Below, in pieces: positions 1-10,194 of a DNA stretch of 64,000 bases. Below the pieces are notes generated by a model, which had not been told where the DNA came from, searched no databases, and worked only from the letters and a program-made list of their open reading frames with translations. Every line of letters begins with the position of its first letter. Positions within the stretch are counted from its first letter, which is position 1. Source of the DNA: Unio delphinus (taxonomy: Eukaryota > Mollusca > Bivalvia > Unionida > Unionidae); assembly GCA_029339505.1 (NCBI GenBank), contig JAQISU010000109.1:1330001-1394000 (forward strand), given 5' to 3'. The position numbers and the translations under genes were made by a program.

Positions 1-5
1 ACAAG

Positions 6-580
6 GTGGAACTAAATAAGACGCTTTTAAACTTTAATGATATATGGAAACAATGGATAAAAACAAAAAACCCGAAAGATATAACACAAATTTACGAATA
101 CCTTCACGATGCATGGTGGACTGGAGAATTGGCATACAAAAGGAACGTCATACGAACCTTTCCCAAATGTCAACTATGCAAAAAATTATTGACAATAAAA
201 CTCACTTAATTCTAATGTGTGAATCACTAAGTGACAAGAGAAATGATATTAAACAAAAAATAATAAACGCAACGGACCGTTTTGATTAAAAATCACTACT
301 ATATAACGAACAAATAAATGATAAGCTGCTATTCCAAGAAACCATAAAATTCATACTTCATGTAATTGAAAAAGAAGGCAATCCATGTGGATACCTGATA
401 GATAATAAATTGTACCGAACACGGCGCAGAATCTGTATTATCTTTGAATATTAGGGAAATTTAATGATGACGTCATCAATCGTTATTTCTACTATCCGAA
501 CTTTGACTACATATTTCTGTTCTGGAAATTTAAATAAAATTATAAAATGATACAATCTGAAAAAAAAGCAAGATAAACAT
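6..580 (+). mobile_element. L1/Tx1-like LINE, 3' end of ORF2 and 3' UTR
   Basis: Frame 6-209 encodes a C-terminal reverse-transcriptase tail of the L1/Tx1 type: an IYEYLHDAWWTGE stretch, then an AYKRN basic segment and a CQLC zinc-knuckle-like pair. The coding frame then breaks and is followed by an AT-rich 3' UTR with an A-rich end near 540-575. The same end occurs at 25131-25690, where the upstream endonuclease and RT parts are also present (22.7-25.1 kb). It is truncated here by the window edge and is a dead copy. Confidence 0.75.
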
Positions 581-1329
581 TTTATCTTGTGAAATTACGC
601 TCATGATGTTATGCAGCATATTTACTGCAGGATAGAAACTGGTAGAATGGGCTACTTCCGTCAGATCGATTTTGCTAGAAAGGGATTGTGACCGTAATGG
701 TGAAAATAAAGGTTAATTCGCCGATTGGATTCAGGACATGGTCATTTAAGAGTTATGCGTTGGTACGTCACTATCTTTTGAATGTATATGTGTAGTTTGT
801 CAGTCTTCTTGCGATTCTGAAACGATAAAAGATTCGTGAGAAAAAGTCGAATCGAGCGAAGGGTTGTGGTCACGCTTGCACTCCTTGTGTTTATTTATAT
901 TACCGATAAGGGTAGTTCGTGTTGTCAGAGATTTCGCCGTACTTTATTGATTAAACGTCAAACTCCTGTGATCATACAAACAGACAAACACCCAGACAAT
1001 ATAGTGGGAACAATACTCTACTACACATCAAAACATGACGGACGTCAAAGGCAACGACACAGAAATGACACCGTCTGACACGCGCTACTATGTGTGAAAT
1101 GAACAATGTTATTAAGAAGTCGTTCGACGTCACCGACAAAAGAAGCGAACAACGGAAACACGACATAAATGTGAACAAAAACTTGACCGAGACATTCATC
1201 CTTCTACTTAGGAGAGGGAAATGAATGACAAGCCAAACAATGTTTCTAATCAAACAAATACCATAACCATTACAACTAAATAACAGTAACGTCATCATCA
1301 TCGTCTTCAGTCTCTTGACCAAGTGTGGC
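581..1329. other. Duplicon sequence without recognised gene
   Basis: This stretch is conserved in copy B (25700-26400) and contains an 80-codon open frame (836-1078) that also exists in B. The frame has no recognisable domain and a composition no different from its surroundings. I see no gene here. Confidence 0.5.
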
Positions 1330-3035
1330 CGTTGAGGCACTGTGCTACTGAACATCTGACCAGTATCCACCACTTGTCTCGATCATGTACCAATACCTGT
1401 GTAATTGCAAACCTTTTCCTGGTCCATTATGTGATGTTGTCATTAAACTTGGTTTCTCTGTCTACCTCTCCTTCTACCACCTTGGACACTACCCTGCAGT
1501 ACTGTTGTGGATAGACTGTTAGCTCTAGTGACATGGCCATACCATTTCAGCTTTCTCTTTTGGAGGAGGTCTAAATAATGACCTACTTTGTGCCTGATGG
1601 TGTTACGCACAGCTTGATTTTTTATGTGGTCCATGTAAGAGATGCCAAGGATTGTTATATAGCATCTCATTTCAAGTGCCTGTATTATTCGTTGTAATTC
1701 TACTGTCAGGGTCCAGGCCTCACATGAATACGGAAAGACTGAGATGACTAGTGCTCTCAAAAGTCTGAATTTAGTTTTCAGTCAGATATTCTTGTCTCTC
1801 CAGATGGATCTTAACTTTGATATTGCTGCCGTTGTTTGTGTTGCTCGTGACAACATTCTGCTCTTTATCCCTCTTCCTTGATTCTGGAACTAAGATATTT
1901 TAATTGGCCCAGTGTTTTCAGTTCCTGTCCTCTGACTTTAATCTTGGTTGAGATTTGTTTGCCACTATTTGTCATCAGCTTTGTTTTCTCGTCACTTATG
2001 TCCATGTCAAATCTGGAAGATGTTTCACCCAGGTTATTCACTAATGTGGCAACCACGTCATTACTGCATGCCAGACCATCAATGTCGTCTGCAAAGTTGA
2101 GATTGGTGATGTTATGCCCTTCAATGCTGACTGTCCCAAAGTGGTTTTAAAAGGCTTCGCTCATGATGCGCTCTAAGTAGATGTTAAAAAGCGTGGGTGA
2201 CAGGAGACAGCCTTGCCGTACTCCAACTGTTGTCTTGAACCAGTCCCCTACCGCACCTTGAGCAGTTACTGCACTGGCGTACAGCTGCTTGATGGTGTTG
2301 GTCAACGTTTGTCCAATGTTGTACTTCTTCATTGTGGCCCCACAATGCCTCATGCCACACTCTGTCTACAGCCTTTTTGAAATATATGAACAAATAATAG
2401 ATGTATTGTTGATGTTGCGAGTACTTTTCACACAGAACCCTGAGATTGAATATTTGTTCTGTTGTGCTTCTTCAACTCCGGAACCCTGCCTGTTCTTCAG
2501 CAATTATTTCGTCTGCTTGTGGGTTCAGTCTGTTCAAGATGATCTTCATAATCACCTTACTAGCATGGCTGATCAAACTGATAGTTCTGTAATTTTGGCA
2601 CAGCTGGGGAGTGCCTTTTTTGGGAGAGTGTTATAAGCAGTGACTGGGTACACTGTGTTGGCCATTCGCCTGTCTGCCAGGTCTTGTTGCAGATTTTTCT
2701 TAGTTGCTGTATCACTGATTCCCCACCATTCTTGATACGTTCGGCTGTGATGTTGTCAATTCCAGCTGCCTTCCCATTCTTCAGTGCTCTTATTGCTGAC
2801 TCCACCTCTTCCTTGAGAATGGGGAAATCATCATCATTTGTGGAGTTTGGAACTTAAAGCACCCTTGGGTCTCCTGTGGACGGATAGTTGTAAAGTTCTT
2901 TACAATACACAGTCCATCTTTCTGCAATGTCACTTGCTTCTGTGAGGCATTTTCCATCTTCATCTTGAATGGTACTGACTTTTGGTTGCTAATGTCTGGT
3001 GAGGTCTTTCACAATTTGCAATGCCTTTTGTTAAT
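1330..3035 (-). mobile_element. RTE-type LINE fragment, degenerate
   Basis: The minus strand carries pieces of an RTE-clade reverse transcriptase in several frames, read from right to left. At 2560-2805 is an N-terminal RT segment (NGKAAGIDNITAE). At 2147-2353 is the RT core motif GVRQGCLLSPTLFNIY. At 1865-2056 is the segment after the catalytic domain (EKTKLMTNSGKQ). At 1443-1760 is the C-terminal tail (CEAWTLT, CYITILGISY, KWYGHVTR, GGRRRGRQ). Frameshifts separate the pieces and no endonuclease domain is seen, so it is a dead, 5'-truncated insertion. Copy B (26400-27190) has lost the interior from about 1873 to 2847. Confidence 0.85.
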
Positions 3036-3436
3036 TTAGAAACTTGAAATACAGACTAAAGGAAAATGGACAAGGAGTACAACTAAAAGAGGACATACAA
3101 ATATAACCTTCCACATGCAGAAACGCGCTACACATTACAGAAAAATACAAAAGAACGGCAAAAAGAATTATACAGATAATAAAGTCACTAAAATCATTTA
3201 GATATATGACTAAAGTGGAATATAAATGTGTTGCTTTTTTTTTCTTCATGTTTAACTTACATTACAATATAAAAAAAATTAAATTATTGAAGACAAGATT
3301 GGGTACGGGACTCTCATCTGGCGGTCTAAAATTGCTGTGAGAGAGCCCTTTACACAACACTGTTTTGGGATATACTTAAAGGTATCCAAACAACTATGCT
3401 ACTATACTTTTAATAATCAAAGGCTCGCCGATCCAT
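3036..3436. other. AT-rich duplicon sequence, no gene seen
   Basis: The stretch is conserved in copy B (27185-27584). An A-rich patch lies near 3270-3290. A short coding-like trace on the plus strand (about 3057-3200) may be further LINE debris, but I cannot assign it. Confidence 0.4.
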
Positions 3437-3527
3437 AGTCTGGTTCCTTGCTTAGTATGCTCCTTACGTTTGCACTCCGCTATACTAATATACAAACGCA
3501 AGGAGCATACTAAACTGGAACCAGGCT
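3437..3527. repeat. Foldback (inverted repeat), 36-bp arms
   Basis: The left arm (3437-3472) and right arm (3493-3527) are near-perfect reverse complements (TTAGTATGCTCCTT in one, AAGGAGCATACTAA in the other), separated by about 20 bases. A TA microsatellite starts about 25 bases further on. Copy B preserves both arms (27585-27621 and 27642-27677). It could be a small MITE remnant, a cruciform-forming site or a hairpin transcript; the sequence does not decide. Confidence 0.8.
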
Positions 3528-3549
3528 AGCCGATCCAATGAGCAAAGGA

Positions 3550-3550
<1 letters not shown>

Positions 3551-3618
<68 letters not shown>

Positions 3619-3622
3619 TATA
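3551..3622. repeat. (TA)n microsatellite
   Basis: About 70 bases of nearly pure TA. Copy B has a longer array at the same place (27712-27822), so the locus has changed length since the duplication. Confidence 0.98.
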
Positions 3623-3639
3623 AGATAGACAATGAAATA

Positions 3640-3975
3640 GTAATTTCATATGGAGTTGTGTTAGGGTGATTAGCTCTACCCAGCCCAATTTTATTAAAAT
3701 GTGCTAATATTTGTAATAGATTTAAATCCATTAATTCTGAACCAAACTCGCCATGGGATGGTCTCTACATCTACTTGTTTGGTTTCTCAATAAGAAATAG
3801 AGGGGATATTTACAAAAATAATAAGCTAACAAACAAATTAGGAGTCCCGATAAATTACAGAAATATAAAGAATTTATTTGTGAAGTATAAAGAGAGGAAA
3901 GATTTATGGGAGCAAGACAAGAAAAAAACATATACTTGGAAATTAGAGAAAAAGGTGCAACATCTTATATTTTGA
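3640..3975 (+). mobile_element. Degenerate LINE-like coding fragment
   Basis: Frame 3775-3975 and the in-frame stretch before it are conserved in copy B. They read as protein (SPWDGLYIY, RNRGDIYKNN, INYRNIKNLFVKYKER) with a stop a little upstream. The style resembles the C-terminal part of an L1/Tx1-type ORF2, but no catalytic motif is present. The family call is therefore tentative. Confidence 0.4.
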
Positions 3976-4039
3976 TGAAAGTTTTGACAAAAATAGATTA
4001 TACAAAGTCACAGAATATATAACCAGTACTAAGAAGGCG

Positions 4040-4639
4040 TGTTACCACGTTATCACAATTGGTAGTTAACCTGGCCCGGGCAAAATCTCTACCGGGGGGG
4101 GGGGGAGGCAAGGTGAGTAAAGCTCCGTTTTACCGCCTACTTTGGGGCGTGTGGCGTCAAGCACGGGGTGCAGCCCCAGCCTCAGATCTCACCTCAGGAA
4201 ATATGAAATTCCACATAGAGGAGAATACCGCTAAGCACGGGCTAGATCTCTGACTCCATCTTTCATGCCACAGAGGGAATATGCAATTATTTCTTGGAAA
4301 GGCCAAAAGTTGACAAAGTTTTTTCTATGTCAAAGTCTCTCCATTCCTTTATTATTAAACATCAATGATTTTTCTTATCAGTTGTGATGCAATAAAACCA
4401 GGGTCTGTCAATCAAATGTAACACCCTGAAATCTGAAATCATCAAAACAAAGGTATCTAGAGGTACTTAACACGTATATGACAATATTTACAGCCATGAA
4501 TGGGAGGAACCCTTATGGTAGGCTTCCAATCTGATTGAAGAGTTGGTGCAGAACTTTAAAACCTAGCAAGCTTGCCTTTTCCTAGTTATAAAACTGAGGG
4601 AAAGAGGATAATTCTTGTCATTTACATGCAGTTATTGTA
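4040..4639. other. GC-rich patch and flank upstream of the Mutator-like pseudogene
   Basis: A GC-rich stretch (4066-4250) with a run of G at 4095-4106 stands out from AT-rich surroundings. It is present in B (28260-28460) with a different G-run length. It may be the terminal region of the Mutator-like element, but I could not find a matching terminal repeat on the far side. The rest (4260-4639) is AT-rich and shows no ORF. Confidence 0.35.
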
Positions 4640-6642
4640 ATGGAAACCACGAAGGGGTACAAGAAGAGGCAGAAAAGTTCTTTTTAAACCTGCAAATATT
4701 CCACATAACAAAGGAGTCAGGTATCTAACAGATGATACTCTACCAATTTTCAGTGCTGCATCAGTTCCAGTGACCAGAAGAATGGAAGCAGACAAGTTCT
4801 CTGTAATAGCAGTGACAAAGCCGACAAATGGGTCTCTTTCATCTGCTCAGGTTCCAGACTCTAATGCCAAACCGGGGTCTGCAAAAACTCTACAACCATC
4901 ATTCAAATCAAAACTGGACCTGAAAAAGATAGAATTAAATGACCAAGATGGAACACAAATCATATGCATGAAAAATAAATGTTGAAATGTGGAATGATAT
5001 TGATCGCCATGGGCATCAGTTCAACATGTGTGACAGGCCAGAGTTCCAAACTGTTAATGAAAGAAAATGGGGACTTGCTTGGAAGCAGACTATGATGTGT
5101 AAAAACTGCAGTTTTAAGTCACCAGAGTACAAGTTATATGAGGAGATAAGAACAGATAAACCTGGGCCAAATCCTGATGCTGTTAATCTGATGTTTCAAG
5201 CTGGACTACAAGATAGCCCTATGGACAACACCAGAGCTAGATACTTGCTTGCAGCCACTGACATTCCACCACCTAGCACATCATCTATGCAAAGAGCATC
5301 CTACATTGCAGGCAAAGCAGCCGTTGAGCTCAATGAAATTGATATGACAAACAAACTTAAACTAGTCAGACAGGTTAATGTCATGCGTGGTGTTCAGCAT
5401 CCTGAACAAATAAATATTGCTTTTGATGCCAGATATAATGCCTTTAGCTTTGGAGATGAAACGAAACCTGGCCAAAGTTCATCACAAGCTGTTGGAATTG
5501 CCTGTGAAACTGTTACAGATAAGCAGCATATTGTGGGTTGTACAGTAGAAAACAAGCTCTGCTGGGCTGGAGCATGGCTGAAGGGGAAAGGTTTTGATGT
5601 GAAATGTACAGGAGGCCATGTTGACTGCACATCAAATATGTCACCAGTTGCACCACATTCAGAGCATGAGATGGCAAGAGAAATTGGAAACAAATTTGTG
5701 CTGCAAGAGATTCTCATTAAACACGTAACTACAGATGGAGATGCACAGGGTGCTGCTGGCTTCTAAGCTGCTTACAACATTCTGCATCCAATGTGGAAAG
5801 TAGAAAGACTGTCAGACCCCTTCCATCTGTGTCATTTACAGTTCAAACGGTGCAACTCTGCAGTATTTAGTGCCGAAATGTTTCCAGGAAGAACAACAAG
5901 AGAAGGAAAAAGGCTCAAACAGAAAATTATCAGTCAAGACATCAAAGCCCGGTGCAGTTTGATCTTCAAGCAAATGATGAAGGATAACAGAGGTGATGTT
6001 ATAAAAATTAAAGGTCAACTTCCACAAGTACTGGATGCCACTCTGCGCTGTTATTCAGGGGACTGCTCAAAATGCCGGCGTTATTCCAAGGTTTGTGGGG
6101 AAGGAAGTACTAACAACTGGTGGATGCGATCAGCATACCTAGGCCCTCATAAAGTGATTCATCTTAACATGACAGAAAATGATAAGACCATCCTGTTAAA
6201 AGTTCTCAGAATGAAACTCTCCTGTGATGCTGTACAAAGACTGCGACTGAATACCAACACACAGTAATGTGAAGCTATGAACAGATCAATCAGTGTTTCC
6301 TTATCCTAAAATGTGAACTATTCCAGAAACTTTGAGGCAAGAGTTCATTCAACAATGCACAGACTCAATAAGAGCTTGAGATCATCACTGAAAGCCAAGG
6401 TGACACACTTGAAAGGTCAACTGTCATCAATGACTTTGCGATCACTGGATACAATGGATAAACGCTGCACTTACCATCAGTTGTATCAAAAGCGTCCACA
6501 AACTAGGCGACGTCTTCTAGCAAGACGAGGAAAAATGATCCAGGCTCATCTGAGGTACAGGACTCAGCAAGGCAATAGAAAGTCTGACTACTGCAAAGGA
6601 CTTCTAGACACCAAGGATGATCACTCCTATGCACAGGTTTAG
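4640..6642 (+). pseudogene. Mutator-like (MULE) transposase, disrupted, copy A
   Basis: A conceptual protein of about 660 residues resembles the animal Mutator-like transposase family (the Mutator domain often found in molluscs and cnidarians). Key stretches are CKNCSFKS (a CxxC zinc pair), INIAFDARYNAF (the region expected to hold the first catalytic Asp), SQAVGIACETVTD, NKLCWAGAWLKGKGFDVKC, GGHVDCTSN, a Cys-rich CYSGDCSKCRRYSKVC and a basic C terminus (KRPQTRRRLLARRGK). The first part (4640-4985) is off frame relative to the main frame (4987-6642), with breaks near a T run at 4678-4685 and near 4970-4985. In-frame stops lie at 5764, 6265 and 6304. The stops at 5764 and 6304 are shared with copy B, so the gene was dead before the duplication. 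Family assignment is from remembered motif style, not a search. Confidence 0.7.
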
Positions 6643-6738
6643 CCAAGGGACACTGCAGAGATAAAAGATTGTTTTAATTCCATGTGCAACATGAATGTTG
6701 TTAATAGACACAAAAAAGAACACATGGTACAGAAGGGA

Positions 6739-6839
6739 AAACTGTAGTGGGGAAATCTGTAGGTAGCACAACGCATGATATGTGCAGTTGTGTTACTTAC
6801 TACCACCTGATGAGACCTATGGAGGGGTCGAAACAGTTT
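6739..6839 (+). ncRNA. Hammerhead ribozyme, stem III open (copy A)
   Basis: All core elements are present in order. The stem III 5' strand AAACTGT (6739-6745) is followed by A6746 as the base at the cleavage site (GUA triplet). Stem I is GTGG (6747-6750) with CCAC (6803-6806), extended by a 14-bp helix, GTAGGTAGCACAAC (6759-6772) with GTTGTGTTACTTAC (6787-6800, two G-U pairs), and a small tip (6773-6785). CTGATGA is at 6807-6813. Stem II is GACC (6814-6817) with GGTC (6826-6829). GAA is at 6830-6832. The stem III 3' strand ACAGTTT (6833-6839) pairs seven bases. Self-cleavage is predicted after 6746. It lies 96 bases after the transposase stop on the same strand and is followed by an A-rich (AAATA)-like tail (6858-6900), as in a retroposon 3' end. 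Copy B is identical across the element. Confidence 0.85.
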
Positions 6840-6963
6840 CTCTGAATATGAAGACACAAATAAAGAAATTAAAAAGCAAAATAAATAAAAAAATAAATAA
6901 ATCTGTAAAAAAATTCTAACATAAAATATAAATAATATAGCATGACTTACTAGATGAATGAAT

Positions 6964-7061
6964 GAAGGAAGGAAGGAAGGAAGGAAGGAAGAAAGGAAGG
7001 AAGGAAGGAAGGAAGGAAGGAAGGAAGGAAGGAAGGAAGGAAGGAAGGAAGGAAGGAAGGA
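6964..7061. repeat. (GAAG)n microsatellite
   Basis: About 24 units of GGAA with one interruption. The corresponding place in copy B (31178-31262) is a mixture of GAAT and GAAG units. A separate (CATC)n run lies at 7146-7177. The open frame through this array is an artefact of the repeat. Confidence 0.97.
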
Positions 7062-7251
7062 ATTTAAAACAGCACTTTTATACCAGCATGAATGACATAC
7101 TAAAAAAAAAGACTACACTCTCTTTTCTCCTACTTACTCAATACAACCATCCATCCATCCATCCATCCATCCATCCTTCAATGCCAGGCATAATTCAACA
7201 TGGATGTGGGTGGGTGTATTGGATATATCATGATACCTGTATTATTCATTG

Positions 7252-7629
7252 TTATAATTTCAACTTCATCATGCAGTCTGGAAAGTCACCATGGCCATTG
7301 CAATACCCATAACCTCTGCAGCACTGCCTATTATTATTGATGGAATGCGGTTCTAGATTTAGATGATCCGCATTCACACACAAACTATTATGGCATAAAT
7401 GGGAAGCATCAAGTTCCTTTTGAATAGTCAGACTTCTCAACTTGACCATTAATGCCAGTCTGTGGACATGCTTTTTCTTCCATGTGTTTGTCTCAGGGTC
7501 CCTATATGATAATAGGCCATATAATCCATTGGAAGCTACATTTCCAGTCCATATTCGACAATCACTATTATGTGCTAGGACAGAATTTAAAGAAATTTTG
7601 GCTGACAAGTTTTGAAAAAAAGCCTCCAT
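7252..7629 (-). CDS. His-Cys-box (HNH-type) endonuclease-like ORF, copy A
   Basis: A 125-residue open frame with the signature of the zinc-binding His-Me-finger nucleases related to I-PpoI. It has CRIWTG near residue 44, KKKHVHRLAL near 72-81, then SHLCHNSLCVNADHLNLEP (about 97-115) and INNNRQCCRGYGYCNGH with a further PDC at the end. The SHLC His is the expected catalytic base, the Asn in INNNR the expected metal ligand, and the Cys/His residues the zinc ligands. It starts with ATG and ends with TAA just past the C terminus. It lies convergent to the Mutator-like pseudogene and downstream of the hammerhead. It is open in both duplicon copies, with 9 replacement and 4 silent differences, so it is not strongly constrained between them. 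Whether it is expressed, or an exon of a larger gene, cannot be seen. Confidence 0.6.
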   Translation of the reverse strand: MEAFFQNLSAKISLNSVLAHNSDCRIWTGNVASNGLYGLLSYRDPETNTWKKKHVHRLALMVKLRSLTIQKELDASHLCHNSLCVNADHLNLEPHSINNNRQCCRGYGYCNGHGDFPDCMMKLKL

Positions 7630-8552
7630 TGCAACTTTAATTTGGTGTAGGAATACATTGCTGCTAATGCTAATGAGTTATCTCTCCGTCAGATGCCATT
7701 TCTGTACATTTATGGGGTAAAACTTACTTTTTAATTAAAAAAAAGAATAAAAGTTAATTTAAAATTTTTTAAATTAAAATATTTTGTTTTTTTAATTTCC
7801 AATTTTTACAGTGATTATACACCTGGTGTCAAAATTTCAGCTGTCTATCATTAATAATAAAATTTTTATAGCATATTAAAGTCTCATCAATACTGCCTGC
7901 ACAGGCCATACACTACAATTAATTTTACTATATGTTCTCTACATATATTTCTCAGCACTGACCTTTCCACAGTGAGACAATCAATACAAATCATATGTTA
8001 ATCTAAAATACCGCCAAAGATGACTTCACGGTGAAATTCTTGTCAAGGGTTGACCGGCATTTTGTTGAGTGACTGCACTGTAAACAAAGCAGCATGTACA
8101 CAGAACACTGATTTCACTTCCGGATCATCACTAAGGCCTAATTACACAGTGTGCACTGTCGCCAAAATACATACAGACAACCACTCTCTTCTATCACCAC
8201 CAAAATGAGAGAGGAAAAAATGTTCTAAAAATAGACTGGAACTACATTCGTGGGTACTGAACTGGAAGTATTAATTATGATAAGATTCCATATAGTTGAC
8301 TTGCTGTGTTAGGAACTATATTTATCTTAGCTGTAAAAAGCAGCTATGCAATATTTTAAATGAAGATATGTTTAATAGTTTAATATTTTAGTCATATCGA
8401 CTCAAGTTTTGAATCTCACATTTGATGAATTTAGTGTATCCAGTTCCACTACATGTACCTTTTATAGAGATAACTAAGATATGTAAACAAAAACTGAACA
8501 ACATTGTACTATTCATGGAGAGCATGGTTGTAGTTCATTAATATATTTTAAA

Positions 8553-8590
<38 letters not shown>

Positions 8591-9428
8591 GTCTACAGTG
8601 TTGCAGTTTATAGTGATGTAGCCTGTAGTTCGGTGTTCCACACAGTCACATTATCCTGACACTAGGCTGACTAGTCCTAACACTAACCTCTTAACTATTT
8701 GTATAGGTCTTTGTTATGTCCCAGCCATGGTAAAGCTAAACTGTAAAGCATAATCGCTTATAATACGCCATGCAATTATAAGAATAAATGGGATTCGCGT
8801 TTGACAAAATACCTGTTCAAAGGCGAGGCATGCTAATACATTTTTATCTCTATTTAAGCAAACATTTGATGTCAATTCGATGACAAACTGGAGTTGAGGA
8901 ATTCACAACTCTGGCATAGATTATTTGTCAGATCTTGATATTGTTCATGTTTACAAATGTGCAGGCCGTACATTCTTTCTAACGATTAAAATTTAAATGC
9001 AATGGATACCTGAGTAAAGTTGTGTCAACTTCAGTTGCAAAGAAAAATGTTTGGTTTCTTTTTGGTTGTTGTTTTTTATGCCGGAATAATTTGTTGCATA
9101 GAAAATCCTGCCTATTGTCAAATATATTTAATAATGGTGTTGCTTATAGTCCTATCTATATAACAGGCTCTGAAAAAATGTAGGTAAATAGAGATTAAAA
9201 GCGGTTTAAATTAGTACAATTAGTGGTCATACAGCAATTTATTTGATACAGATTTATTCATTTATGCATAATAAACGTCCCCATTAATTGTTGCATAAGC
9301 TGCATTGCACTAAAATTATTGTGAGTATGCAGTTATAAACTTTTTAAGATTGCACAAGATAAATCAACAAATTAACATACCTTAACAACAAAGGTGAAGC
9401 CATAGCTACTAACTAGTTTACGCTTTCC
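7630..9428. other. Duplicon sequence without gene; (GT)n at 8554-8588
   Basis: AT-rich DNA, very similar to 31812-33619 in copy B. It contains a GT microsatellite at 8554-8588 and no ORF I can support. The conservation is explained by recent duplication. Confidence 0.5.
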
Positions 9429-9758
9429 TTATTGAGTGCTGCAGTCAAGAACCTTAAACGTTATGGTACTTTCATCCGTACGAGTTAACAAATATGTGGT
9501 TATATTTTCTTTACTGGAGTTCTCGTGGATTTGCTCCAGTACAGTAAAGGATACATTAGTTATGTCCATGGGGTCATTTATTGTGCTGATCGCATTTGGC
9601 TTTCCTAGATTCTCGGATTCGCTACAGTCATGGCATGTAAAATCTAGGTCTGTTCTGTTTTGTCGGTGCCGTACGAAGCAACTGCAGTATGATACGTCAA
9701 CGGTGGAAATATCTAAATTTAATAAACAATTTGTAGTGAAGAATCGTACAACAATCAA
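9429..9758 (-). CDS. Small orphan ORF, copy A
   Basis: A 109-codon open frame, kept at the same length in copy B (33620-33949) with a few replacements near the C terminus. It contains a CSCF pair and a CHDC pair about 20 residues apart, which could bind zinc, and a polar Ser/Thr-rich C-terminal half. I do not recognise the family. The opposite strand is also open over the same span (9436-9762), so coding status is uncertain; I prefer the minus strand because its translation is polar with paired cysteines. It could be an exon of a transposon gene. Confidence 0.3.
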   Translation of the reverse strand: MIVVRFFTTNCLLNLDISTVDVSYCSCFVRHRQNRTDLDFTCHDCSESENLGKPNAISTINDPMDITNVSFTVLEQIHENSSKENITTYLLTRTDESTITFKVLDCSTQ

Positions 9759-10194
9759 TTGATCGCGTCAAAAGTTAATTTCTTCTCGGATCAAAAATGT
9801 TTAATTGCACTAACGCACAGTTTGAAAACGTAGTAATGACAATTATTGTCCTGTATATGAATACTCACTTAATGCTAGCCATCACTTTAAAAAAAAATAT
9901 ATCATGACAATTAAATGCTATACTCGCTATTCAATATTAAAAGCTTAAAGCTTTTACTTTTTCTATGCGTCCATTTGCTCCATTTGTCACATATTATCGC
10001 TTCCTGAGGTGGTCGCACTTCCAAAAGATATTTAACACAGAGTTCTGTCATACTTTTTCCTGCTATAATACAATTGGTGCAAAGCAAACGTTTGTGTTGT
10101 CTTCAGAAATTCAGCATGGGACGATTCAATTATTAACTAAACTTTATCAAGTTGTCAGCAGCTTGGATCCTTTTTCTGGTCATATGTGCTAATG
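9759..10194. other. Duplicon sequence, no gene seen
   Basis: AT-rich flank between the orphan ORF and the RTE fragment, present in copy B (33950-34384). A 75-codon frame at 9965-10192 is present in both copies but has no recognisable content. Confidence 0.4.

Noticed and set aside
836..1078. 80-codon ORF conserved between duplicon copies
   Set aside because: Conservation is explained by the recent duplication; no domain and no coding-like composition.
3485..3731. Ile/Tyr-repeat open frames over TA arrays (also near 11604, 27619, 35748 and 61539)
   Set aside because: Pure translation artefacts of TA microsatellites.
6833..6850. Alternative hammerhead folding with stem III closed downstream (CAG/CTG)
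   Set aside because: It lacks the required U-H before the cleavage site; the upstream AAACTGT-A strand fits fully.
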